Shown: positions 1 to 6,050, counted from the first letter of the stretch. The stretch is 8,875 nt of DNA from Candidatus Pacearchaeota archaeon (GCA_017609795.1 JAFCDH010000028.1:1-8875); one strand, 5' to 3'. Notes: generated by a model not told the origin, from the letters alone. Numbers and translations are program-made.

Positions 1-90
1 CAAAATGAGAAAACTAAAACAATAATAGATTATGAGATGAGGATTCAAAAAATAATAACCCCTCATAATGATAGTCCCCCTTCCTATTAG
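1..90. other. Window-edge stretch with two competing partial reading frames
   Basis: Two short frames are open here and I cannot choose between them. On the plus strand the frame beginning at base 1 stays open for 29 codons and ends at TAG (88-90), so it could be the tail of an upstream gene ending 50 bases before dph6. On the minus strand an ATG at 66-64 opens a hydrophobic, aromatic-rich peptide (MRGYYFLNPHLIIYY...) that runs off the left edge. It is preceded by a purine-rich GGAAGGGGGA (75-84) at Shine-Dalgarno-like distance. The inverted repeat ATTATGAG (29-36) / CTCATAAT (62-69) lies in the same stretch. Neither peptide is recognisable. Confidence 0.25.
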
Positions 91-111
91 AAACTAACTG
101 GTTTAGTTAAT

Positions 112-119
112 CTTATAAG
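112..119 (+). promoter_or_regulatory. TATA box of dph6, palindromic
   Basis: CTTATAAG is centred about 25 bases upstream of the dph6 ATG at 141, the distance expected for an archaeal TATA box driving a leaderless transcript. No Shine-Dalgarno sequence precedes the ATG, which agrees with that reading. The box is a perfect palindrome and could also serve the possible minus-strand frame starting at 66. A 6-base inverted repeat, AACTAA (92-97) / TTAGTT (103-108), lies just upstream. Confidence 0.5.
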
Positions 120-140
120 TTAATATTTCTATTTTAAAAT

Positions 141-815
141 ATGAAAAACAAAAAAGTAGCAATTTTGTTTTCAGGAGGAAAAGATTCTTGTTTAGCTTTG
201 CATTTAGCAAAACAAAAAAATTATGATATTAAATATTTGTTAACAATAATTCCCAAAAATTTTGATAGTTTTATGTTTCACAAACCTAATTTAAAACTAC
301 TTAAAAAACAAGCACAAATGCTTAATCTCAAATTAATAACTCAAAAAACTAAAGGAGAAAAAGAAAAAGAACTTAAAGATTTAGAAAAACTAATTTTAAA
401 AATTAAAAAACATATTAACACAATTGTTATTGGAGGAATTGTTTCAAGTTATCAAGAAAAAAGAATAAAAAAGATTTGTGATAAATTAAAATTAAACATA
501 TACCCTCCTTTAAAAAACTTTAAAGAAAAACAAATTTGGGATTTATTATTAAAAAAAAATTTTAAAGTTATTTTAACAAAAATAACTTGTGAAGGTTTAG
601 AAAAAAACTGGTTAGGAAAAATCATTGACAATAAAACAATTAAGGACTTAAAAAAATTATCAAAAAAATATAAATTTAGGATTGATTTTGAAGGAGGAGA
701 AGCAGAAACTGCTGTTCTTTATATGCCTGGATTTAAAAAACAAATTAAAATTAAATATAATATAAAAAGTGAAGGAAAATATAGGCATTGGTTAGATATT
801 AAAGAAGTAAAATGA
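141..815 (+). CDS. dph6: Diphthine-ammonia ligase (Dph6, PP-loop ATPase family)
   Basis: By family, this enzyme performs the last step of diphthamide synthesis: ATP-dependent amidation of diphthine on the conserved histidine of translation elongation factor 2, in the cytoplasm. The 224-residue length fits archaeal members. The PP-loop SGGKDS is at residues 11-16, the MFHKPN segment at 45-50 (typically MFHxPN), GGIVSSYQ at 98-105, YPPL at 121-124, a GLxxxWLG element at 152-159 and the family signature EGGEAET at 184-190. The protein is very rich in Lys, Ile and Asn, as expected for an A+T-rich genome. The start is supported by the TATA box about 25 bases upstream. The TGA stop (813-815) coincides with the tip of the insertion-sequence relic that follows, so the last residues may have been changed by that insertion, although all family motifs are intact. 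No other diphthamide gene is in view. Confidence 0.9.
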   Translation: MKNKKVAILFSGGKDSCLALHLAKQKNYDIKYLLTIIPKNFDSFMFHKPNLKLLKKQAQMLNLKLITQKTKGEKEKELKDLEKLILKIKKHINTIVIGGIVSSYQEKRIKKICDKLKLNIYPPLKNFKEKQIWDLLLKKNFKVILTKITCEGLEKNWLGKIIDNKTIKDLKKLSKKYKFRIDFEGGEAETAVLYMPGFKKQIKIKYNIKSEGKYRHWLDIKEVK

Positions 816-903
816 CACCCCTGCAGGTTAAAAACCTGTGGCTTCCTTAATATCTTTAATCATGCAAACCTTTCAAAAAAGTTATGATTCAAAGGATAGA
901 GCC
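813..903 (-). mobile_element. Relic of an IS200/IS605-family right end, omega-RNA-like
   Basis: Read on the minus strand this ends as GAAGCC, then a hairpin, then GGGGTGTCA. That is the layout of IS200/IS605 (TnpB-type) right ends, whose transcript forms the omega RNA scaffold. The hairpin is CAGGTT (824-829) / AACCTG (833-838) with a 3-base loop. Plus-strand GGCT (840-843) can pair with AGCC (900-903). Between them AATCAT (858-863) pairs with ATGATT (884-889), and CCTTT (869-873) with AAAGG (891-895). These two pairings interleave as in an H-type pseudoknot. No tnpA or tnpB remains. A minus-strand scrap GEKCKALSFES ending in TAA at 884-882 might be a decayed tnpB tail, but that is weak. The left boundary is not identifiable. 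A plain terminator is unlikely because no T-run follows the hairpin on the plus strand. Confidence 0.5.
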
Positions 904-1013
904 TTACACTTTTCTCCTTAAGTTAATCCTCATTTTATTTGCTAAATTGCTTTTAGGAATGTAGATATCTTTTACATTTATAGATATTAGCATTAAAAAA
1001 TATCTTAGTTAAG

Positions 1014-1021
1014 TTTATTAA
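1014..1021 (+). promoter_or_regulatory. Possible TATA box of the M16 peptidase gene
   Basis: TTTATTAA lies about 40 bases upstream of the ATG at 1058 and is preceded by a purine-containing AAG. Transcription would start roughly 15 bases before the ATG. The surrounding sequence is so A+T-rich that other positions, such as TTTTATTAA around 1032-1040, are nearly as good. Confidence 0.3.
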
Positions 1022-1057
1022 TGAATTTTTCTTTTATTAAAATAATCAAAAAAGAAA

Positions 1058-2254
1058 ATGAAAGAACCAGAATTTCATAAAAAACAATTAGATAATGGAA
1101 TCACAGTTATATTTGAAAAAAGGCAAACTCCCGTAGTGTCTGTTGCAAGCTCTATTAAATTTGGAGCACAATATGAAAAAGAAAGTATTAAAGGAATTTC
1201 TCACTTTATAGAACATTTAGTTTTTAAAGGAACTAAAACCAGAAATGTTATTGAGATTCCTCAAGAAATTGAAGGCAAAGGAGGAATTATTAATGCGTTT
1301 ACAGGAGAAGAAATAACTTCTTACTGGAACAAACTTCCAAGCAAATATTTTGAGCTAGGTGCAGAGATTTCTAGAGATTTAATTTTAAATCCTTTATTTG
1401 AAAAAAATGCCTTAGAAAGAGAAAGAAAAGTAATTTTAGAAGAAATCAAAATGTATCATGATAATCCAAGCACACATGTTATAGAAAAAATAAAAGAAAT
1501 GCTATATGCAAAACCTTTTAACATGTCTATTGCAGGAACTTTAAAAACAGTGGTAGGATTATCCAGAGAAAGAGTTATTAATTTATTTAATGCAATTTAT
1601 TCGACTAATAATATGATTTTTAGTGTTGTTGGGAATGCTAATTGGGATAAGGTTTTAAATGAAGCTAAAAAATTTCCTAAAACAAATAAAAAAATAAATC
1701 AAATACCAATAATTCCAAAAAATGGACAATTAATTGAAAAAAGAAAAGGCATAGATCAAGCCCATGAAATTCTTGCTTTTCATATGCCTAAACTTAATGA
1801 AAAACAAAGATATTCTGCTGAAATTTTTGATTGTATTTTAGGAGGAGGCATGAGCAGTAGATTGTTTCAAGAAATCAGAGAAAAAAGAGGATTATGTTAT
1901 GCAATCAAAAGTAATTTAGAACAATCTAAAGATTACTCTTATATTATGATATATGCAGGAACAGTTAAAGAAAAAGTTAATGAAATTAAAGATCTTGCTT
2001 TAAAAGAAATTAAAAAATTAAGAGTTTTAAAACAAAGAGATCTTAGTGAAGCTAAAGAAAGATTATTAGGACTTAGACAAATAAGCAAAGAAAAATGCGA
2101 TACTACAATGACAGAATTACTTTTAGAAGAAATCGGAGGAGATGCTAAAAACTATTATAATTATGAAGATAATATTAATAAAGTTAAATTAAAAGATGTT
2201 CAATCTCTTTCTAAACTAAAAGCATATAGTTTTGTTGCGTTAGTGCCTGGTTAA
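1058..2254 (+). CDS. M16B-type zinc metallopeptidase (insulinase/processing-peptidase family)
   Basis: The inverted zinc motif HxxEH is present as HFIEH (residues 49-53, catalytic Glu52). The third zinc ligand is expected in the RKVILEEI element (E128 or E129), about 75 residues later as usual for the family. The second-domain signature GGGMSSRLFQEIREKRG begins at residue 262 and continues to the RGLCY segment (277-281), which holds the Arg/Tyr pair used in substrate binding. At 398 residues with two homologous halves, it matches the single-chain bacterial-style M16B enzymes that dimerise into a peptide-degrading clamshell. There is no signal peptide or membrane segment, so it should be cytoplasmic. 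No Shine-Dalgarno sequence precedes the ATG. Its substrate is unknown. M16B proteins are much commoner in bacteria, so acquisition by transfer is plausible but not shown here. Confidence 0.88.
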   Translation: MKEPEFHKKQLDNGITVIFEKRQTPVVSVASSIKFGAQYEKESIKGISHFIEHLVFKGTKTRNVIEIPQEIEGKGGIINAFTGEEITSYWNKLPSKYFELGAEISRDLILNPLFEKNALERERKVILEEIKMYHDNPSTHVIEKIKEMLYAKPFNMSIAGTLKTVVGLSRERVINLFNAIYSTNNMIFSVVGNANWDKVLNEAKKFPKTNKKINQIPIIPKNGQLIEKRKGIDQAHEILAFHMPKLNEKQRYSAEIFDCILGGGMSSRLFQEIREKRGLCYAIKSNLEQSKDYSYIMIYAGTVKEKVNEIKDLALKEIKKLRVLKQRDLSEAKERLLGLRQISKEKCDTTMTELLLEEIGGDAKNYYNYEDNINKVKLKDVQSLSKLKAYSFVALVPG

Positions 2255-2456
2255 AAAACTCATTAACATAAATTTAAGAATCTTCAATCACTCAAATTTT
2301 TTATTTATCTCAATGTCATAAGTTTTATTAGCTTAATTATCTGTAACTTAAAAAACCTATTTTAAGAATCTACCCTTATCCTCTTTATCTCATTATTCTT
2401 ATATAGATATTAGTTTACTCTCCATTTAATTTTATATTTATCAGATTCTAGATTAA
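2255..2456. terminator. Convergent intergenic region with T-rich terminator and a degenerate duplication
   Basis: This gap separates the plus-strand M16 gene from the convergent minus-strand block. A T6 run at 2297-2302 is the best candidate archaeal terminator for the M16 gene. I see no gene. Two segments share both ends: TTTAAGAATCT at 2273-2283 and 2361-2371, and TTTATCTCA at 2304-2312 and 2384-2392. The interiors differ in length and sequence. Confidence 0.4.
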
Positions 2457-3038
2457 TTAAATATTAGAATTATATTCAGAAGAAGTTTTCTTATTCTCAA
2501 AAACAAACTTTACAATCACTATCATAACTATAACAATTACAATACCCAATATTATCCAAATAAGATTTTTTCTTTCTTTTACTTTTTTTCCATCTATCTT
2601 TTCTTCTCCTATTACTTTTACTTTAAAATATCGAGATAATCCAACAGCCATTTGCACCATTCCTTCGCCTGAATCTCCAATAGAAATAGATTTAAACTCA
2701 ATCTTAACATCATATTCTTTTCCAATTTCTACATTTCTAGGTATTTTAACAAGAACCTCAACAAGCACTTCACTATCAGGACTTCCTGGAACAAAATATT
2801 CTGCTTTTTTATCAACTAAACTAACTATCTCCTGCCCTTTTGTAACATTTCCTTTAAATTTAACATCTCCATCTCCTGCTCTATTTTGCAAAGAAAAAAT
2901 AATTGTTTTTTCTTCTCCAGAAGAAATCTCTAAAGGATTAGTTGTTGAATAAATTCCTCCAACAGAAATAGCATTAACTAAATTAATCAAAGAATACAAT
3001 GCCACAATAAAAAAACCTATTATTAAAAAATTTTTCAT
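2457..3038 (-). CDS. Secreted beta-sandwich protein with C-terminal membrane anchor (paralog A)
   Basis: No named family is recognised. The 193-residue protein has an N-terminal signal peptide (about residues 4-23, cleavage likely after VNA), a beta-rich extracellular part, a hydrophobic helix at about 159-180 and a short Lys-rich cytoplasmic tail. The extracellular part resembles the Ig-like sandwich of conserved archaeal surface proteins (PLEISSGEEKTI, then KIPRNVEIGKEYDVKI). It is a clear paralog of the gene at 4297-4827: both share the PLxIxxGExKTI opening, the IPxxxExGxEYxVKI strand pair, a G-rich GxGMV segment and the WIILGIV...VKFV anchor. Its ATG overlaps the stop of the upstream MNT gene by the four bases ATGA, which implies translational coupling. 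That pairing of a surface protein with a nucleotidyltransferase is odd. A structural or accessory role at the cell surface is an inference. Confidence 0.8.
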   Translation of the reverse strand: MKNFLIIGFFIVALYSLINLVNAISVGGIYSTTNPLEISSGEEKTIIFSLQNRAGDGDVKFKGNVTKGQEIVSLVDKKAEYFVPGSPDSEVLVEVLVKIPRNVEIGKEYDVKIEFKSISIGDSGEGMVQMAVGLSRYFKVKVIGEEKIDGKKVKERKNLIWIILGIVIVIVMIVIVKFVFENKKTSSEYNSNI

Positions 3039-3652
3039 AATGAATCACTCCAAACCTCTATTATCCTAAACTTCACCTTGTTTTTATTTAAAAAATCTTT
3101 AACAGATTTAACATTTTTATAGGGGACAGCAAGAACTCCTCTTTCTAATCTTTTGCCCATTTCATCAACAAATCCTTTTTTAACATATCTCTTCTCCCCT
3201 ACTTTTTGTGAATAACCATATAGCTTCCTCCAAACACTAACTTTTTTAGCTCTTTTTAACTTATCAAAATTTAAAAGAAAAAGACCATAATTTTCTATTT
3301 CCTCTGGAACTTCCTTATATTTCCCATAAAGCAACAAACCATAACTCTGAATGCTTCTTTTTAATTTAGGCCATTTTTCTAAATCTCCAATTTTCAAAGA
3401 AATCTGATTTTCAATGCCTTTTAATCTCCAATTTTCTCCTTTTGTGTTTTCAAATTCTGTTAATAGTCTCTGTATCCTCCTCTCCACCTCATCAGTTTCA
3501 AGGAAAATATCTAAATCACTTTCCTTATCAGACTCCTCAGTCACTACAGAACCAAACAAAATCGCTTTCTTAAGATTTATGCTGTGCTCTAATAAAAAAG
3601 ACACAAAATCCAAAGCATATGCAATTAATTTATTTTTTTTATCTTGATTCAT
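3035..3652 (-). CDS. MNT-type nucleotidyltransferase with extra C-terminal domain
   Basis: Residues 30-50 hold the minimal nucleotidyltransferase signature GSx10DxD (G34, S35, D46, D48) followed by IFLE, and residues 102-110 hold the usual SYGLLLYG end of that fold. In HEPN/MNT pairs such proteins act as antitoxins by adding AMP groups to a tyrosine of the HEPN partner. A third acidic residue expected on a later strand is not obvious: the matching segment reads QISLKIGD, with Ser85 where Asp is common. At 205 residues it is about twice the minimal length. The extra part (about 125-201: WRKLYGYSQK, then RGVLAVPYKN) is a basic alpha/beta stretch that could bind nucleic acid or the partner; I do not recognise it as a named domain. 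It overlaps the HEPN-like gene upstream by 14 bases and the surface-protein gene downstream by 4. Confidence 0.8.
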   Translation of the reverse strand: MNQDKKNKLIAYALDFVSFLLEHSINLKKAILFGSVVTEESDKESDLDIFLETDEVERRIQRLLTEFENTKGENWRLKGIENQISLKIGDLEKWPKLKRSIQSYGLLLYGKYKEVPEEIENYGLFLLNFDKLKRAKKVSVWRKLYGYSQKVGEKRYVKKGFVDEMGKRLERGVLAVPYKNVKSVKDFLNKNKVKFRIIEVWSDSL

Positions 3653-4040
3653 TTTTTTTATCTATTAATTTTAATATAAGTTTTTCAGCAGTATTAAAAA
3701 TATCTAAAAAAGATTTTATTTCTGCTTCTGTTTTCTGAGAACCATAAATTAAGTTTTCCGAGATTAACTCAATTTTATTGATCTTTTCAATAATTAAATC
3801 TTTTTTTGGGAAATCAGAAAATCTCTCAGAAACTTTTTTTGATTTAAACCATCTATGATTTATCTGAAAACCCATTTCAATAACATTTATTTTATGAAGA
3901 AATTCTGAAAAAAGTTCTATAATTGCTTGAGAAGCATGCATTCCTATAATCCTTTGTGATCTTTCAAGGCCCCTATCAATCGCCCAATTAATAGCATCAC
4001 GATGTTCTTTATATGAATTATGATGATCTTCAATTTTCAT
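3639..4040 (-). CDS. HEPN-like helical protein, probable partner of the MNT protein
   Basis: This 133-residue, mostly alpha-helical protein is encoded directly upstream of, and overlapping, an MNT nucleotidyltransferase, the arrangement of HEPN/MNT toxin-antitoxin pairs. HEPN toxins are RNases with an Rx4-6H active motif. Here R30 and H35 (RIIGMH) fit the spacing, but the motif sits near the N-terminus rather than in the late helix typical of HepT/DUF86 proteins. The tyrosine two residues after the histidine, which MNT partners modify, is absent (HAS). Other conserved-looking blocks are DHHNSYKEHRD (5-15) and GFQINHRWFK (57-66). The start is supported by a GAGGT Shine-Dalgarno-like element (4058-4054) 13 bases upstream. 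HEPN membership rests on context and a loose motif, so it could be a non-catalytic helical partner. Confidence 0.6.
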   Translation of the reverse strand: MKIEDHHNSYKEHRDAINWAIDRGLERSQRIIGMHASQAIIELFSEFLHKINVIEMGFQINHRWFKSKKVSERFSDFPKKDLIIEKINKIELISENLIYGSQKTEAEIKSFLDIFNTAEKLILKLIDKKNESR

Positions 4041-4053
4041 TGTATTTATTTAA

Positions 4054-4092
4054 ACCTCACACAAATATTATTATGTTACTAAGTATATAAAT
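4054..4092 (-). promoter_or_regulatory. Promoter and ribosome binding site of the HEPN-MNT-surface protein operon
   Basis: On the minus strand ATTTATATACTT (4092-4081) is a good TATA box with the purine-rich CGAAAG just upstream. It lies about 48 bases before the ATG at 4040, giving a leader of roughly 20 bases. The leader contains GAGGT (4058-4054), a match to the archaeal Shine-Dalgarno. This gene therefore seems to use a leadered transcript, unlike dph6 and the secreted-protein gene in the same window. Confidence 0.5.
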
Positions 4093-4165
4093 CTTTCGTT
4101 ACCATGTAACATATAAAATATAAACTACAATTAAATTAAAATTTATGTAACCAAGTATATTAAAT
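4071..4165. promoter_or_regulatory. Candidate operator array: three ATGTWAC boxes within a direct repeat
   Basis: ATGTTAC (4073-4079), ATGTAAC (4104-4110) and ATGTAAC (4145-4151) are spaced 31 and 41 bases apart, near three and four helical turns. The outer two sit in a near-identical repeat, 4071-4092 and 4143-4165, with two substitutions and one inserted T. The middle box is half of a perfect inverted repeat, GTTAC-CAT-GTAAC (4098-4110). The first repeat contains the TATA box of the HEPN gene, so a bound regulator could block that promoter. The regulator is unknown; the HEPN/MNT proteins themselves or the HTH-bearing surface protein are candidates. Confidence 0.45.
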
Positions 4166-4260
4166 TTAGAGGACCTTGTCACAAAACAAATCTTCCCATA
4201 TCAGATTTAATTTAACAATCAATAAAATAATACTTATTTTAAAATCTATCTCAAAATAAT

Positions 4261-4294
4261 AAAATCAAAAAAAATCAACTAAAAAAATAAAACT
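4261..4294 (-). terminator. T-rich terminator after the anchored surface-protein gene
   Basis: Directly after the TGA of the minus-strand gene ending at 4297, the minus strand reads two long T tracts (4294-4281 and 4274-4267). Successive T runs without a strong stem are the usual archaeal terminator form. The remaining stretch up to the operator region (about 4166-4260) shows nothing I can identify. Confidence 0.5.
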
Positions 4295-4296
4295 AT

Positions 4297-4827
4297 TCAC
4301 TTAGCAGGTGCTTCTTTGCTCTTAAGAACAAACTTAACAATAATCACCACTAAGATAACAACCACAATCCCTAATATTATCCAGGTATAACTTATTCCTG
4401 TTGGGGTTTCTTCAGATTTTTGAACTAAAATAGGCATAGAAGTTACTTTTGAAGTAGTAAATCCAACCATTCCTCCTCCTTCTGGAGGGGTAAGCTCACT
4501 TGTTTTTATCTTAACAACATATTCCATCCCTTCAGCAACATCTGGAATAGATATTTTAAGTTTAATTACATTATCTACACTTCCTGCAACTACACTTATA
4601 TCGCTTCCTGCAACACTTGCTATATCACTTCCTTCTAAAATTTCTATTTTCACATCTTTATCTTGAGTTTCATGTGAAGCAATTAACGAAGCAACTTCAA
4701 TTGTTTTTGTTTCTCCAGGCCCAATTATTAAAGGCTTTCCTTCATAATAATACATAGAAACTCCAACAGCACTAACTAAAGAACAGGCCATTAAAATAAA
4801 TATACTTATCATTAAAGCCTTTTCCAT
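4297..4827 (-). CDS. Secreted beta-sandwich protein with C-terminal membrane anchor (paralog B)
   Basis: No named family is recognised. I start it at the second in-frame ATG (4827), giving 176 residues. GGG with a 6-base spacer (GGGTTGATAATG) stands before that ATG, none stands before the upstream ATG at 4851, and the shorter form begins as a clean signal peptide (residues 4-20, ending LVSA). The extracellular beta-rich part follows, then a hydrophobic helix at about 148-168 and a short basic tail, so it should sit in the membrane facing outward. It is a paralog of the product of 2457-3038, with the anchors nearly identical (WIILGIV). An 8-residue unit, GSDIASVA / GSDISVVA, is repeated at 67-82. 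The gene follows the secreted-protein gene by 45 bases (21 to the upstream ATG) and is probably co-transcribed with it, suggesting that the two products work together at the cell surface. Confidence 0.8.
   Translation of the reverse strand: MEKALMISIFILMACSLVSAVGVSMYYYEGKPLIIGPGETKTIEVASLIASHETQDKDVKIEILEGSDIASVAGSDISVVAGSVDNVIKLKISIPDVAEGMEYVVKIKTSELTPPEGGGMVGFTTSKVTSMPILVQKSEETPTGISYTWIILGIVVVILVVIIVKFVLKSKEAPAK
4571..4632 (-). repeat. 24-base in-frame tandem repeat, 2.5 copies
   Basis: Read on the minus strand, a 24-base unit starting GGAAGYGATATA and ending GTTGCA occurs twice and then partly a third time (GGAAGTG). It codes for GSDI(A/S)(S/V)VA repeats in the surface-exposed part of the anchored protein. 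The copies are imperfect but the frame is kept, as expected for slippage or duplication in a surface loop. Confidence 0.6.
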
Positions 4828-4872
4828 TATCAACCCTTTTTTATTTATCATTGTAAATTATTTTTATTTTAT

Positions 4873-6021
4873 TTAACTTGCTTGAAGATCCCAAATCGTT
4901 CCCCCAGCCCCAGTAGTTGCATAAGTTCCAGATACAGTATTAGGACCTGCAATAACTTCATCTAAACAAAGATACAAAATTTCATCAGGTCGTGCATCAC
5001 CATCAACACCATAATTAATAGCACTAATTCCAGTATCTATTTGAGTAGAATCAATTAAACTACCAGGAGCAGCATTAACAGAATCACAAGATTCAGCTCC
5101 TGAATCAGGATCTGTATAAAACCATTCAGACCTAACCCAATAATCTCCTACATCTGGATCATCAGGAATATCATAGGCTGTAATCTGAACTTGGTTTATC
5201 TGTGCGTTAGCAATATTTTCTATACTAGGATGTGAACCTCCTTCTGCTTCTTGATTTAAATTACTACCAAAATCAACAGTTCCAAAACTAAGAACATCAT
5301 CAGTTATTTGTAATTCTGTTTGTTCATTAAATTCAGTTGTTCTTACAGGAGTAGCAATTGAATTAACATGATCTGTTGTCCCATCATAACCTTCTTCATT
5401 AGGGGTCGGGCTTTGTAAATCTTGCACATAAGCTCTAATTGACCAAACATCTACAGTAGGATCTTCATAATGTTGAAAAGTTACAGTACATTCATAACTT
5501 CTAACATCTATAATTGTATTTCCATCAACTAAATCAGGGCCACTACAAAAAGTTCCTGCTGCATCGCAATCATCTGTAGAAACATCATAAGAATTTATTA
5601 CAGCACTAGTACACGCCCCAGTACTTTGTCTTTGAGCTCCATTATCATGAGCCCCTGTATTCTCTACTATAACAAAGACATCAGCTGCTGCAGGAGTTGC
5701 AGGTAAAGCTCCAGTTCCTGCTGCAGAATAAACATAAAATGTAAATTGTTTTGTTATAGTAGCTCCAGTATTTAAATTCCTATCTGCAGGAATAATAGTT
5801 GTGCCTTCCTTATTATTTAAATCACTAATCCAAACAATTTCAGGAGCAGGATATGTTCCAGTAATAGTAACACTAACATCAGCACTCTCTGCCAACTCCC
5901 CTTCTAAACCTTCATCATCATCACCAAAAATAAAATCTAAAAATCCAGCACTAACAATGCCAACTGAAATTAATACAACTCCAAAAATCATTAATCCTGC
6001 AACCACTTTTTTATTAATCAT
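4873..6021 (-). CDS. Secreted surface protein made of a two-domain Cys-containing beta module
   Basis: No named family is recognised. I start it at the ATG at 6021, giving 382 residues, because a TATA box (6050-6041) lies about 24 bases upstream, as for a leaderless transcript, and because the signal segment then begins at residue 4 (KKVVAGLMIFG...VSA, to 25). A longer frame to 6084 would read through that promoter. After an acidic linker (FGDDDEG) come two beta-rich domains: about 47-200 (APEIVWISDL, FTFYVYS, RSYECTVTFQHYEDP, WSIRAYV) and about 229-380 (LSFGTVDFGS, then DEILYLCLDEV, ending TIWDLQAS). Six cysteines (137, 152, 159, 178, 312, 352) suit disulfides in an exported protein. No C-terminal anchor is present. 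Unlike dph6, it is rich in Asp, Thr, Ala and Gly. The same two-domain layout recurs in the large protein at 6270-8875, so it may be a soluble or surface-layer partner of that protein. Confidence 0.8.
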   Translation of the reverse strand: MINKKVVAGLMIFGVVLISVGIVSAGFLDFIFGDDDEGLEGELAESADVSVTITGTYPAPEIVWISDLNNKEGTTIIPADRNLNTGATITKQFTFYVYSAAGTGALPATPAAADVFVIVENTGAHDNGAQRQSTGACTSAVINSYDVSTDDCDAAGTFCSGPDLVDGNTIIDVRSYECTVTFQHYEDPTVDVWSIRAYVQDLQSPTPNEEGYDGTTDHVNSIATPVRTTEFNEQTELQITDDVLSFGTVDFGSNLNQEAEGGSHPSIENIANAQINQVQITAYDIPDDPDVGDYWVRSEWFYTDPDSGAESCDSVNAAPGSLIDSTQIDTGISAINYGVDGDARPDEILYLCLDEVIAGPNTVSGTYATTGAGGTIWDLQAS

Positions 6022-6040
6022 ATTTTTAATAACAAAATCC

Positions 6041-6050
6041 CCTTTATAAA
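6041..6050 (-). promoter_or_regulatory. TATA box of the secreted-protein gene
   Basis: TTTATAAAGG on the minus strand (6050-6041), within AATATTTATAAAGGGG, lies about 24 bases before the ATG at 6021. This spacing fits a leaderless transcript and decides the start codon of the secreted-protein gene. It probably also drives the anchored-protein gene downstream. Confidence 0.6.

Noticed and set aside
821..843. Hairpin after dph6 as an intrinsic terminator
   Set aside because: No T-run follows it on the plus strand. The layout fits an IS200/IS605 end better.
3414..3647. Plus-strand open frame of 77 codons opposite the MNT gene
   Set aside because: It is the antisense of the GSx10DxD-bearing gene, is rich in Ser and Phe as antisense of Lys/Glu codons, and has no recognisable motif.
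4071..4165. Direct repeats before the HEPN gene as a CRISPR array
   Set aside because: There are only two full copies, no regular spacers, and no cas gene in view.
5801..6049. Plus-strand open frame of 82 codons opposite the secreted-protein gene
   Set aside because: It is antisense to the signal peptide and acidic linker, low in complexity, and crosses the promoter of the real gene.
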